From Siphonodentalium dalli (taxonomy: Eukaryota > Mollusca > Scaphopoda > Gadilida > Siphonodentaliidae), in assembly GCA_032622095.1 (NCBI GenBank), contig CP136064.1, forward strand, positions 277,783,614-277,847,613: 64,000 nucleotides of DNA, given 5' to 3'. Shown here in pieces: positions 30,135 to 42,707 of the stretch (within the stretch, counting starts at the first letter, position 1; the number at the start of each line of letters is the position of its first letter). The notes beneath the pieces are model-generated. The model did not search any database. It saw only the letters and a list, made by a program, of their open reading frames with translations, and was not told where the DNA came from. The translations under genes and the position numbers were made by a program.

Positions 30135-30654
30135 ACGGCAGTGGTATACAAGAAAACCATAATCAGACATGGTAACGCCCTCAACATCATATTATTAGCC
30201 ATAGATATAAATTATAATATAAAATATATTGGTTACATGAATGCACCGCCTCAGAATTCCGTTAAAACAACTAATCCTTCAAATTATTACAAAAAACTAC
30301 GGCTTATTACTGCAGGTTTCTCATTCACCACAACAGAAAGCTTCTAAATTCGGATTAAAAATCGGAGGCATTGTGTTCCCGCCAAGAGTGCATGGCCAGC
30401 AATTGTTCATACCTAAACATCGAAAGCAATTAACGCGGTCATAATAGTTACATACTTCAACTATGAGACATCCTGCGAATACACAACCCACGAAAACCCG
30501 AAATGTGTTGTCCTGCGAGAAATCCCATCGCTATAGCTCAATTTGACACGGCCAGATTAGTCTTCCTAAAATATCCTAAAACAATAAAGCTTAGTCTCAA
30601 ATCATCGGCATATAGTCAACAGAACTTTCACGAACTTGGACATCGACACTTTCT

Positions 30655-30805
30655 AAGCTCTACATATTAAGCATGGTCACACCTATCATCGAATACTGTA
30701 ACTATGCATGGAGTCCACATCACAAATATCAAAGCAAATAAAGAAATACAAAGAAAAGCAACGAAACTAGTTCGTCAAATCAAAACTCTATGCTACCGAG
30801 ACCGA
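30655..30805 (+). pseudogene. LINE reverse-transcriptase C-terminal remnant
   Basis: Reading KLYILSMVTPIIEYCNYAWS then, after a one-base shift, EIQRKATKLVRQIKTLCYRD. The I-E-Y-x-x-x-x-W-S-P and I-Q-R-x-A-T-K-L-V motifs are typical of the region just after the palm of jockey/CR1/RTE-like non-LTR reverse transcriptases. The catalytic FADD region is absent, and the frameshift shows that it is dead. Confidence 0.75.
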
Positions 30806-31969
30806 GGGCGTTAATAATATTGGGCGGTTGTACCCATCATCCGGCTCTGTTGCGCGCGGAGGGGCAATATTGGGCGTACCCGTTAACCGACTCTGTTGTG
30901 CACGTCATGTGTAATATCGGCCGCGAGAACATAAACAACAATTACTGATCGTCCGGGTAGATCGCAATTTTAATATACGTATACACTTATTTGTGAACAA
31001 CCGGATTTTCATCTCGTTCGAAGCAGATACCAATGCATTCTGTCAGCAATCTTACCTCGCTGGTCGTCGGGTCGTCATTCAATCCTACTATAGAATCAAC
31101 AATTATTATTTTAGTGGCTCTTTGACTTGACAAAACAAAGAGGCCACAAAGAAGCTGCTAATTGTTTTATGACATGTAACAATCCAAGCCGAACGTGTAT
31201 GTGCTACATACATGAATCTATACTTAAAAAAAAACAAAATTGCTTCCGGAATTTCAACTTTTACCTCACAAGTGGACAAACCTCCCATTCAAACATCTCA
31301 TTCTGATTTATTATCTGTATTGCCTTCCAGAGCACAACAATAACAACAATAGAACACGAATCAAGTGTACCATTATATTTTACAGCCAACATAAAAGTAC
31401 TAAGAATAGATAATGTATTGGCACTTGTCAATCATACCAAAATTCATAATGTAGTGACATTCATTAAATAAAAAATTTCTCACAGCTAAGAAACAACCTC
31501 ATGTCTGACCATCTCTGGAAGGCGCTACACACTATATCTCTCATAACTTATCACCATGTAAATACGTTTGTACCGCCATCTTGATCAAAATGTGTGTTAT
31601 TATATTGTATTAGGAGAGGGGTTTCATAAGTTGCAAAAACTTGTGCCCCAATCCCTTTTGTATATTATGCAAATAAAATATGTTTCAAGTCAATGTGGTA
31701 CAATACGAGTATGGCCACTGTAGCCCTGGCATGTGATTCGGCTCAACCATCGCTATAGGTGTGTAGATTCCATTTTGAACCCACGAATATGCTTTTCGTT
31801 TCGTACATTTTAGCTCATAATTTGAACCCCTCCCAAAAAAATACAGCGTTGTATACATAGAAAAGTAATTCTTCAGGTCTGGTTGTTTCATCATGTGGCC
31901 AAGAACGTGGTCACGGTGCATGGGTAGGGTATACCCCACCATGCACCAACACATTATACTATACCGCCA
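30806..31969. other. No intact gene; possible LINE 3' UTR near 31590-31690
   Basis: Around 31613-31690 a t-rich stretch ends atgcaaataaaata, which resembles non-LTR retrotransposon 3' tails. It could belong to the remnant at 30655. Nothing else is recognised. Confidence 0.35.
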
Positions 31970-33520
31970 TGAGTCACTATGCAGGCACACTATAGGTATG
32001 CTCATACACCCCACTCATGGTCATATATTCACTCGCTGTAACACCTTCTCACCACATTCGTGATCATACAGTAACAGTCACTCCCCGTATACCTATTCAT
32101 CTCACCTATGCCCATACAGTAACTCCGTGTATACATATTCGCCTCACCCATAGCAATATAGCCACTGAAGAAATACATATACACCCACCATGACCATACA
32201 GTCACTCCCGGTATATCCAGAATCCATATATCCATCCCATCCATGACAATTCAGCCACTCCCGGTTTACCCATACACCCCATCCATGATCATACTGGCAT
32301 TCCCCGTATACCTATACACACCCAAAAAATGACAATACAGCCACGACAGATATTCATATACATCTCACCCATGACCACAAGGGCACTCCCTACTCATACG
32401 CCTCGCCAATGAACACCCAGCTATACCCCAAGTATGCATATATACACTTCAACCCGAACGTACAATCATTCCATGTACACCTATACACATTACCAATAAC
32501 CATTCAATCACCCCCTATTTAGACATCCACCTAACCACGATCATACAGTCAACACATGTATACCTATACACCGACCCGTGACAACACAGTCACCCAATTA
32601 TGCCCACCTGTACACCCCACCATGACCATACAGTCACCCCATATATATACCTAAACACCACGCATGACCTTGAAGCTACTCTCGTTATACCCAAACATCA
32701 CATCAATTGCCATACAACCACACCGGGTAGACCACGCACACCACCCACTCATGACCATACAGCCACTCCTTGTATACATATTCACATCACCAATGACCAT
32801 ACAACACCCACGGTATGCCCATACACCTCACCATGGTCATGCAGTCACACCAGGTATACATGTATACCCCACCCATGAAAATATATATAGTCACTCCTTG
32901 TATACATATTCACACCATTCGTGATAATAACATAACACCCGGTATACCCATTCACCTCACCTATGACCAATCAGTCACTCACTGTATATATATTCACCTC
33001 ACCCACGCCATATAGCCACTATAGATATACATATACACAACAGCACTTCAAGATATACCACAGCCACGACCAGTAATCCACTCCAGACTTGCATATACAC
33101 CTCACCATGGCACTTCAGCCACTCGCTGTATGCTTACATGCCCATCCATGACCATACAGCCAGTCCTTGTATACAAACAGCCACGCCAGATATGATATAT
33201 ATTTCTTTATATGACCATCCAGCTACTCCAGGTATACATACATACTTATATACTTGAAACATGACCACACAGTCATTGTATGTACACATATACACACCAT
33301 ACATTACCATACATCGATTCCATCTTTACGCATGCACCAAATCCATGACCATGCAGCCAACACATGAATATATATATATACAACAAACGTGACAATACAG
33401 CCACTCCAAGTATACCCAGACACCCACCCATAACCATTTAACATCTCCATGTATACCAATACACCCCGCCCATGACCACACAGTCGTTCCGTGTATACCC
33501 ATACACCTCACATATTTGAT
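31970..33520. repeat. Highly degenerate minisatellite, about 45-bp unit
   Basis: Loose repetition of (c)atgaccatacagccactcc, then gtatac and catacacctcaccc, roughly 30 times. Divergence between units is high, so the array is old. The overlapping Tyr/His/Pro-rich frames on both strands result from the repeat. Confidence 0.85.
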
Positions 33521-33544
33521 TGTTTTTGTTATCACATTTTAAAT

Positions 33545-33683
33545 AAAGGTTTGAATATAAATCTGACGTGTGTGATGTATGTCTCTATTGTTATGATGAA
33601 AATTAGAAAATATGTAAAGGTTTGAATATAATCTGACGTGTGTGATGTATGTCTCTATTGTTATGATGAAAATTAGAAAATAG
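33545..33683. repeat. Tandem duplication, about 70-bp unit
   Basis: aaaggtttgaatataa(a)tctgacgtgtgtgatg ... gatgaaaattagaaaata occurs twice in tandem, the second copy with a one-base deletion. Confidence 0.93.
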
Positions 33684-33919
33684 TGTGAAAATTAAGAAAT
33701 TTCGATTATATATTTACATTCTCATCACCATTTGACAGCCATCTTATATCTGGTGATTATTATTCAATTCGCCGTATGTGCAAGGGGGGGGGGGGGTGGA
33801 CAAAAATTCAGGCACGTACAGGCACGTATGGCATTTTTTCCCTTTCGATCCTTTTTTGTACCCACCCACCCCCACCGCCATTTTTTTTCCCATTTTCGGC
33901 AGTTTTTTCCGACCATTTT

Positions 33920-35592
33920 TTTTACACCCACCCCCTTTTAACACTAAAACAGATATTTGCGGGGGGAAATTCACTGTAAACAGATGTATATTATTGCTGT
34001 GCATACTATTTATCATGGATGTTAACATGGACATGCAAATAGGATGAGTCATTTGAGGTCATTCGGCCAACAAAACATGGCTGCCAGCGGATATCTTGTT
34101 TTCAAATTTGCTACAAAATACAACACGATAACTGCCTGCAGTCAGTTTACCGTTAGAATTATATATTTCTCTCATTCAAAGTGGTTTTGAAGCCCAACTC
34201 ATTGCCAAAACACTAAAAAACAAGCAGGGAATTTTTGTTTAGTTGCGGAAAAATTGCTTGTGGTGGCTTTGACCACCCACCCACCCCGGCATACGTGTTT
34301 TCACCCCCCCCCCCCCTGCTCCTGCCCAACTTTGATTATCTTTACATTAGAAATGAAGATATATATGAGAACTCACATAACTTTCATGTATCCATGTACA
34401 GTCTGAGTTCGATCATCCATATTATACAAACAAAACAAAACAAAACAAAGAACAGAAATTATTTCTCGGACATATATATATTAAAGTGTACTCACCGCGA
34501 CGCTATACTTATTATAAGCATCGTGCAGACAGAAGAAGTATATATATACGTCTTGCCGAACTATGTTTTAGTGAAATTTTGAACGGACCAGAAAATTCGG
34601 GAAACCGTTAATCGTTCAACTGAACCGTTAGCTATTTGCTAGCATTTATATGAAATTTATATATAGGGTGCATGGTTGTAATGTGTGTATTAATTTCCTG
34701 AATATGAAGTGTCCAGTATATGGTTTCTCATTTATGTGCTATCAATGATCAAAACAACGTGGGGGATAATTCTCTCTTTCGCGTGAGAACGTGAAAGCAT
34801 ACTCAATATTAACAGACACTTTTAATTGTGGGGGTATATAGGGCAACATGGGGGTCATTAAAAGGGCGTTCTCCAAATAATACGATTTCCATAATTCTTG
34901 TTCGTCGTTCTCACAGTCGTATCAAGTTTGATGCAACCTATTCTGGAATTAATCTCGCCCACTTAGCAAGGATGGAAATATCAGTTTCAAAAGTCGAAAG
35001 TGCCTACGTACTATATCCATATTTTCGGGGAGCCTCTCTCTGTCTAACAAATCTCATGTATTGGGTCACCAGGTCATAGCATGCGCTTCAATTAATATTC
35101 GACGTCAAGGTAGGGGAACGCTCTTTATCGATTATAAAAAAAAGTCTGGCGCCTGCGGGGGGGGGGGGGGGGGGAGGGGGGGGGGGGTCGGTGCGTATCC
35201 CGGTGTGGGAGGTGGTCGATGGGACCAACAATTTTTTTTGTCCGCAACTCAAAATATATTTTCCTGCAAGTGTTTCTGACTGTTTTTTGCAATGAGTTTG
35301 GCTTAAAACACATCTATATATGTCTATATAACATTAATGACATATTCATGATGATTAGACAAACAGTATAGCTTGTAGCTCAAGCTAATGGATTGATATT
35401 TGAAATCCAAGATGGCCGCTGGCAGCCATGTTTTGTTCTTTTGGCCGAATGACCCCCAAATGACTCGTTCCTATTACATGTCAATGTAACATCCATGACT
35501 AATAGTATGAACAGAAATTCATATACAGCTGTTTACAGTGAATCCCCCCCCCCCCCCGCAAATCTCTGTTATGTTAAGGGGGGGGGGGGTGA
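33920..35592. repeat. 1.67-kb imperfect inverted repeat rich in G/C tracts
   Basis: Outer arms: aacagatatttgcgggggg ... attcactgtaaacag ... aacatggctgccagcgg (33945-34096) pairs with ccgctggcagccatgtt ... ctgtttacagtgaat ... gcaaatctctgtt (35412-35573). Inner arms with ccaccc / C-tract (34265-34320) pair with the G-tract / gggaggtggtcga (35155-35222). Probably a foldback transposon whose exact ends are obscured by homopolymers. Confidence 0.72.
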
Positions 35593-36420
35593 TCAGAATC
35601 AAACCCGACATAACTGCCTCGTTTGGAAGTCGATAAATAAGGCAATCAAAACATCCAATGACGGGACTGCCATTAATGGGCTCATATAAGTTCGAACTTA
35701 TTATTAGACAGGTTTCACCACACATGCGTGTGACTACGTTATAACGTGTGCTACTATATGGTATTGCTATGGGGATGCACTTGGCAGGACAAGTCACGTG
35801 GTTGAACGGCGTCAATTAAACCTATAGCCACAATATTTATAGATCGGCGACGACTAGCGTACATTCGGCAAACCTCGTCAGATTCCGTCACCGTTTCAGG
35901 GGTCACAGGTCGAGGAGTGCAGAATGGACTAGCGTAATGACCGTGGAAACAAGAACACCATAGTCAGAAATGGTAACGCGCTCAATGTCATTATTATATA
36001 CCCATGATTGTAATTATAGATTAATCGCCTTGCACTTCTTGGCATCCGATTAACAATGGTAATGCCCAACTACCCTTTAACGGACTCGGCCTCCGTGTCG
36101 CAGTTCGACTTTTAATCCGTCCAAAAATTCCCATTCTATAAATAAAACGCCCATGCGCCCGCTGTAATTAAGAACAGCGAAACATTATACACGCGGAGCG
36201 CGGAATAATAATCGGGTTCGGTTATGCCGATACTGGATTGTAATCATCTTGCTAGCTGTAAGTTCCGTATGCTATACGTTGCACGGACACTTCTAAATGG
36301 GATGACCGTGTATGCGAAATGATCACGTTAGTCAGGTAACTCGTGTGACTTTTGTTGACAAGTGGAACAAAGGTTACAAGGTGCACGTATAACCTAAACC
36401 TGGCTATTTTCCGGTACAGC
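35593..36420. other. No gene recognised
   Basis: Locally higher GC than average. The sequence agaacaccatagtcagaaat with the following ggtaacgc (about 35951-35985) is related to 30152-30180, showing a dispersed repeat. No coding frame. Confidence 0.4.
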
Positions 36421-36866
36421 TATATACAGGCCCTAGGTTAGTGTGCCTGTCATTTGCAGAATGGGGTACCCAGAGGGTGAATTTACTGACGCTATCCCGC
36501 ATGCGGACCTCATTCTGCTTAGGCCTAATCTTCTCCGGAAAGTTCTTTATAACAAATTTCTATAGAAACTTCTTCACAAAGATTCCATTCTTTTGTAGAT
36601 TAGTTTCTCTATACCCCCAGACTGGCAGACGACACGTTGCATAACCAAGGTTCCCAATGGGTGTACATCACAATATTCATCATTGAGAACTTCAATCTGA
36701 GTCAATGTATGCCATGCATAGCAGATGAGGCCATGCAGAATGAGGTCCTCGGAGGGTGAAATTGTAAATTTGGTGATGCTAGCCCGCTATGTGGGAAGTC
36801 GTCACTAAATTCACCCTCTGTGGACATCATTCTGCAAATGACAGGCAAACTAAACTCAGACTTGCA
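36421..36866. mobile_element. Family A foldback (TTAGTGTGCCTG end subtype)
   Basis: Left ccctaggttagtgtgcctgt, right acaggcaaactaaactcaga with cttg; middle segment complete. The right inner hairpin has a small insertion (gaaattgtaaatttg). Confidence 0.78.
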
Positions 36867-36902
36867 CATATACGTACACATATAGTAGCTGCAGTCGGGT
36901 AA

Positions 36903-37310
36903 TATGTGTGACCCGCCATATCAAATCCAGTCGTAAGTCGGGCTTGTTTACCCTGTGCCAATGCATTCTCTTATATATGCGAGTCGACCATAGGTCGCCT
37001 CGCATATATAAGAGAATGCATTGGCCTACACATATTTTTACAATTTAATAAATTTTTCTTGTATTCTTTATAATTTCACCCATACAGAGCCCCAGACAAA
37101 CATGAGCAGACGACACTCTTCTATTGCTTCTATATATGTGTGGGGGCTCCCTACGGGTAATGGATGTTGTTATTTAATGTCCTAAAATTTGTAAGAAACA
37201 TTTATTAAAAAAAATGATAAAAACATGTGTAGGCCAATGCATTCTCTTATATATGCGAGAGGGTAAAAAAATCCCGACTTACGACTGGATTTGATATAGC
37301 GGGTCACATA
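36903..37310. mobile_element. TA-flanked MITE, family D, copy 3
   Basis: TATGTGTGACCCGCC left and GGGTCACATA right. The left core palindrome is intact, and the internal GGGGCTC stem is inverted relative to copies 1 and 2. The right core is truncated to its first arm (37234-37259). Confidence 0.8.
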
Positions 37311-37489
37311 TGTCCACTTACTATTTGAATATGGATCCACGACCTATATATGCATAAATTGTTTTACATACAATACATGTATTATACATTGTAACATCGT
37401 ATGTACGTATACAATCTCGATTATGGCTCGTTTGGGACTATACGTACAGGCCTATACACCCGTGTGTCAACATTTGTCGCTTAGAATGT

Positions 37490-38156
37490 CAAAGATTCAT
37501 CCATCGTCTGGCGGTCTGTCTGTTTGTATCGTCTGGCTGGCTGTCTGTTGTATCTAACTCTGTCGCGCTTTTCTCACGTGTATAACATTATACCCATAAT
37601 CCGATTTAGCCCAAATTTAATTGGACCACATCCTGCGGTTTATCTTATAGAAGACGATGCACCAAATTTAAACCAATTAGATAATAAACACTGAGATAGA
37701 ATGAGTTTCAACAGTTACGTACTAAAATGTTGATCAGCAGATTCGACAGAACGCATCTCTCAATTAAATCGATGTATTCAGTAGTAGATTCGGTTGGAGG
37801 TTGTGCAAGGGATGCATGTGAACTCCAGTATACTCGAAAACGGCCCCGGGGGCGCAGTTTGACCACCCGTCATAATTATCATGCACATAGAAAAGCCACA
37901 TTCCGACCGGTGGTAAAACAGTTACATGCATCACTGTCGGACATGCAATTATTTGTTTCAAAGAAATTGACAGGACTCCGCGATAGCATACATACACTAC
38001 ATAGAGGAGTGGGTGGGGCGTGGTATAAACACAATCACAAATCACGAATGTTCAATTCAATTTCGTCAATATAATTACCGACGAAACGACCGAAATTGCA
38101 CACAAAAAATATAAAGATCGTTATTGACCTGTCATATTTGACGGGCAATCCCCTAG
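37490..38156 (+). mobile_element. Probable Helitron-like element, 3' end at CTAG
   Basis: tctggcggtctgtctgtttg and ctggctggctgtctg repeats near the left, and gacgggcaatccccCTAG followed by T at the right. The 115-codon frame inside (37727-38074) has no family match and is opposed by a 93-codon frame, so it is not called. Confidence 0.42.
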
Positions 38157-38890
38157 TATATAATACATACCCATGTCTTGCAGTGTCTTGTCCTCTTTAT
38201 GATCTTCAAGTTCAAGGGCGAAAATAACCATAAGTGGGTGTCCCATCTGCTCGTTTTTGTTAGGCGAACAAGTACGCCTTTATATTATAAGCATTGGTCG
38301 CATTAAATGCATCCATGACCCATGCATCCACGGGTACCGTATTAATGATAATACACCTGGGTACCCATTACTATTAATTTATATTAAATTCCGGCACAAA
38401 CCTGGGAAGTTCACAGAACGAACGAATCGGCTGGGTCGTATTTGTTCTGGTGTACGTGTCTTTTCTTTTATACTTTGTAATTAGGCATATTATATTTCCC
38501 TAACTTGATATCTCCCATTTCACCTGATAAAATACGGTCAGTATACCAAGGGGAATACTCTATAACAATGACAGCGACCGAAATGTTCGTTTCTTTTCAT
38601 GTTTTTGTAAAGGATCGAATCCGTAACGATCTGCCTTTATATCGGCTATATTTCGATATATTTATACTTACTGATAACGCAAGAAGCAATACCGAAACGA
38701 ATACCTTCGATCAGCTTTGTGTTTGGTTCATTTTGAAACCAATATGGCCGTTTCTATAGCTCACCTGTTCTGTCAATAATGTCAGTAGATTTAAAAGGGC
38801 ATTCTCTAATCCAAAAAGCGGTCGGTAACATTACTAATTAAAATAAAATTTGCCAACGTACAAACCGCTTATTTGTCGGGGAGGGGCTGT
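38157..38890. other. No gene recognised
   Basis: Two short plus-strand frames (38257-38484, 38505-38759) without family resemblance. No repeats noticed. Confidence 0.35.
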
Positions 38891-38897
38891 GGTGTTA

Positions 38898-38927
38898 GGG
38901 TGGGTGGGTGGGGGGGGGGGGGGGGGG
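38898..38927. repeat. G-quadruplex-type tract
   Basis: GGGTGGGTGGGTGGGG runs into an 18-G run. Four G-triplets with single-base loops are the strongest known kind of parallel quadruplex motif. Confidence 0.85.
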
Positions 38928-39333
38928 ACGACTGTACTGATCAAAATGACCAATTTTGAAATAGGGATTTCCATGGAAATCTAAAAAAAAAAAGAGTTAA
39001 AAATAGTTCTAGGTGTGCCTTGTTGTGGTATTGAAAACAATACATATTATCTGGCTTGGAACCTCTACGAATAGAATGTTGGTGTTTTTAACACAATTTT
39101 TAATTAGATTTTTTAGAAGTAGGTCAAGTGTTGTTATTCCAGATAAAAAATATGAAAATTAAATTTATAGAAATTTTTTATATTACAAAGCAGACCTGCC
39201 AGTAAAATGCTATGACTGTTCAATGATATGCCTGCATTAGTTCCCCATCAACCACTTCATATATAAATTTTGCTCTGGAGATTTGCATGGAAATCCCCAT
39301 TCAAAATTGGGTCACTTAAATTTACCTCCTTAA
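38928..39333. mobile_element. Foldback element G, copy 1 (left end replaced by G tract)
   Basis: tgaccaattttgaaataggg at the left pairs with ccattcaaaattgggtca at the right; the right border is TTACCTCCTTAA. Related to 40393-40605. Confidence 0.68.
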
Positions 39334-39438
39334 GCATTTCAATTGTGCTCTACATGATTGTAGCCAATAGGAGGCTGTTTTCACAGGAATATTAATATTT
39401 GGACAACAATTGTGCTTGAACTTGCCGTCTTAGCTGCC

Positions 39439-39910
39439 TTAAAGGCCCACTTAATTTTCGAACCCCCAGATCACATTATATAAAATATGTGCCACATTAT
39501 ATACCATTTGAAAGAGGAAGCCCCAAAACATTGTATTTACTATTATCAACTTATCCGGTGTAAAAACTGTGAACATGTTGTTTTTGTTGTCAGAGGTACC
39601 GACATGTTTTCTGTGTTTAAGTTTCATCTGGACTGTTGCAAATTTAAGTCTATAATTTTATATGGAAGGGGAATAACTCTATTTATTAGATTGACTTCTG
39701 TTTCTTTCTGGGAGTGAAATGGGGGAAATGTTTCTATGATTTCAGCTATTTTCTATTAGGTACTCTATGGGCACCTTCTGAGACAGACATTCCAAATGGT
39801 GCTGAATTATAGAATTTTAATCATATTTTATGCCATAGATTGTTATTAAAACAGTATATCAAGGCACTATAAAAAAAAATCGGTGCCTCGAAAATTAAAT
39901 GGGCTTGTAA
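39439..39910. mobile_element. TTAA-associated foldback, TTAAAGGCCCACTTAATT end
   Basis: TTAAAGGCCCACTTAATT at the left; right end aaaattaaatgggcttgtaa, the same end in reverse with changes. Inside is a short frame (39487-39717) that lies within the element and is not a gene. Confidence 0.72.
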
Positions 39911-39914
39911 GCAC

Positions 39915-40396
39915 TTAACAGGTCAGGCACATCCTGAATTCCACTATTATAGTGGTATATATGACCATAACATATCCATGTTTCCTTTATTTGCGTTGGG
40001 AATAGAAGATGGCGCATATCGGTGCACAGCAAAATTTCACTCTTAACAATATCGCACCAAATGAACAGTCTTCCGACAAAATACATTGTGCTATCTTTTG
40101 CGCCAGCTGTATTATTCAATATTATTAATATATGCCTTCAGTTTCTAAAATAACGGGATGACTCAATCGCTCATTCATAATAACATTTAAACTAATTGAG
40201 TTGCTTATCATTTGACGTCATCATTAATTATTCTCCTCGACAAAATATATGTACGATACCGAATTAGTGCGACACTGATTTTGAATAATTTGTGTGAAAT
40301 ATGAGTTTGGATTATCCCTCTTTTATCAAATTCTCAAAACGGAATAGCCATATACCACTATAATAGTGGAATTCAGGATGTGCCTGACCTGCTTAA
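39915..40396. mobile_element. TTAA-flanked foldback H, CAGGTCAGGCACATCCTG ends
   Basis: TTAA at 39915-39918 and 40393-40396. The terminal repeats pair for about 50 bp (caggtcaggcacatcctgaa; ttccactattatagtggtat). Its right TTAA is the left TTAA of the next element. Confidence 0.85.
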
Positions 40397-40605
40397 GGGG
40401 GAGGTCAAGTGACCAATTTTTAATGGGAATTTCCAAATCTCTGCAGGAAAAGTTATATATGAAAATTCCAAGCCAATCCGCTAGATAAATATGTATTTTC
40501 AATACCGCACAAAATCACACCAGAAATATTTGCTACTCTAACTTTTGCTGTGGTGATTTGTACGAGAATGCCCATTTAAAATTGTTCACTTGATCTCCTC
40601 CTTAA
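40393..40605. mobile_element. TTAA-flanked foldback G, copy 2
   Basis: TTAA at 40393-40396 and 40602-40605; ends ggggaggtcaagtga / tcacttgatctcctcc. Related in arms to 38928-39333. Confidence 0.83.
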
Positions 40606-40779
40606 ATATAGTACATCTCTCCCAATCATATTTTATAAAGATTCAGGGCATAAAATATAAATGGAGAATAATCTTACTCAAAGTAGTTATTTTTACAAAT
40701 GTTATATCCAAATTGACAACACACATCATCATTGTTATATACTATTATAATTATATAACTATATATACTCTATATGTAT

Positions 40780-42560
40780 TTCCCAACTAAAGATATAGGC
40801 CAAGTTCGAATATGGGTTTCGTCCAATTATTTTTACATGCGTTACGGCCCTTTTTATACGCCCTTTTGAAAAAAGGTTATATGTAATCAGTCTGTCCTTT
40901 TTATACGCCCTTTTGAAAAAAGGTCATATTATGTAATCAGTCTGTCCACCCGTCCATTAACATTTTGGGTTTCCGATCGATAACTCCTGTTTGGATTATT
41001 TGATATGAACCAAAGTTGGTATGTGTATTTCCCAGCTAAAGATACAGGCCAAGTTCGAATATGGGTTCCGTCCAATTATTTTTACATGAGTTACGGCCCT
41101 TTTTCAACTTAGAATTTGACCAATTTATTAACATTTTTGTTTCTGATCGATAACTCCAGTTTTGATTATTTGATCTGAACCAAAGGTCGTATGTGAATTT
41201 CCCAGCTAAAACTGCAGGCCAAGTTCGAATATAGGTTCTGTCTAATTATTTTCACATGAGTTTCGACTTATAATTTGACCGCATTTTGGCATTGAAATTA
41301 GGGCTATATCAGATATTCTTAAAATGTAAGCCCAAAGTATTATTTTATTTTGTGGTAGTACAATTCGAAATGGCTAAAGGGCGTATTTAGCCACACCCTA
41401 GCGATGCTCTTGTTAGACATAGAATTGACCCTCTTAACATTTTGGTTTCCGACCGATAACTGCAGTTTGGATTTTTTTATCTGAACCAAAGTTGGTATGT
41501 GTATTTTTCCCAGCTAAAGATACAGGCCGCGTTCGAATATGGGTTTCATCCAGTCATTTTTACATGAGTTACAGCCTTTTTTCGACTTAGAATTTGACTG
41601 ACTTCATAACATTTCAGTTTCCGACTGTTAACTCCAGTTTGGATTATTTTTATCTAAACTAAAGCTGGTATGTGTGTTTCCCAGCTAAAACTACAGACTG
41701 AGTTCGAATATAGGTTCTGTCCAATTATTTTCACATGAGTTACGGGCATTTTTTACTTATAATTTGGCATTGAAATTGGAGAAATAACAGATATTCTTGT
41801 AAGCTCAAATTATTATTTTATTTTGCGGTAGTACAATTCGAAATGCTTAAAGGGCATATTTTGCCACACCCTATCGATGCTCTTGTTCCCAAAGTTATGG
41901 TCCTTGTTGGCTTAAAACGTGCAGATTATTTTGGTTTCCCGATGGTAACTTCAGTTTTTGTAATCTGATTGTTTTTGGCCCCCGATGTTTCCGTCGGAGG
42001 ACTATAGAAATGACCCTCGTCCGTCCGTCCGTGCTGTCCGTCCGTCCGAGATTGGGTACCTTCATGGTGTAATCAACTCCTCCTACAGTTTTAAATGTAG
42101 AGATTTGAAACTCTGGGATATTGTTCCTAACATGTTGGTGATTTGCAACATCTATATAGCTAATAAAAAATATCATTTTTTCCATATTTTCGGGGGGTTT
42201 TTGACTTAGAAAATTTGGAACATTTTTGCCTTTTGGATGAGATTGGGTACCTTCAAGGTGTAATCAACTCCTCCTACAGTTTTAAATGTAGAGATTTTAA
42301 ACTCTGGGATATTGTTCCTAACATGTTGGTGATTTGCAACATCTATATAGCTAATAAAAAATATAATGTTTTTCATATTTTTGGGGGGTTTTCGACTTAG
42401 AAAATTTGGAACATTTTTTTTAATAATTTTCTGTATGAGGGTACCTTCATGGTGTAATCAACTCCTCCTACAGTTTTGATCGTAGATATTTGAAACTTCA
42501 GAGTATTGTTACCCACATATTGCAGATGTGCAACATGTATATAGATGACGGAATTTTTTT
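40780..42560. repeat. Array of diverged modules of 125-300 bp
   Basis: gttggtatgtgtatttccca, gctaaagatacaggccaagt and tcgaatatgggttccgtcca recur about five times between 40780 and 41760. Next, a second module (gagattgggtacc ... gtaatcaactcctcctacag ... gggatattgttcctaacatg) occurs three times from 42048, 42239 and 42440. Related words reappear at 43835-44060 beyond the hAT insertion. No coding frame survives. Confidence 0.8.
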
Positions 42561-42707
42561 TTTTTTACGGAATTATTAACCCTTTCGACTTAGAACATTT
42601 CAACATTTTTTTAAATTTCTTTAACAAAGCGGCCATCGACATTTTGTTTTATTTCTGTAACAAAGCGGCCATCGACTTGCCACATTGTCGGGGGACACTG
42701 TGGTCGG

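Noticed and set aside
31970-33520. Several overlapping His/Thr/Pro- or Tyr/Ile-rich frames
   Set aside because: All are translations of the degenerate 45-bp tandem repeat on both strands, without splice borders or family matches.
37727-38074. 115-codon plus-strand frame
   Set aside because: Lies inside a Helitron-like element, is opposed by a 93-codon frame, and has no recognisable motif or splice borders.
39487-39717. 76-codon frame as an exon
   Set aside because: It lies wholly inside a TTAA-associated foldback and has no family resemblance.
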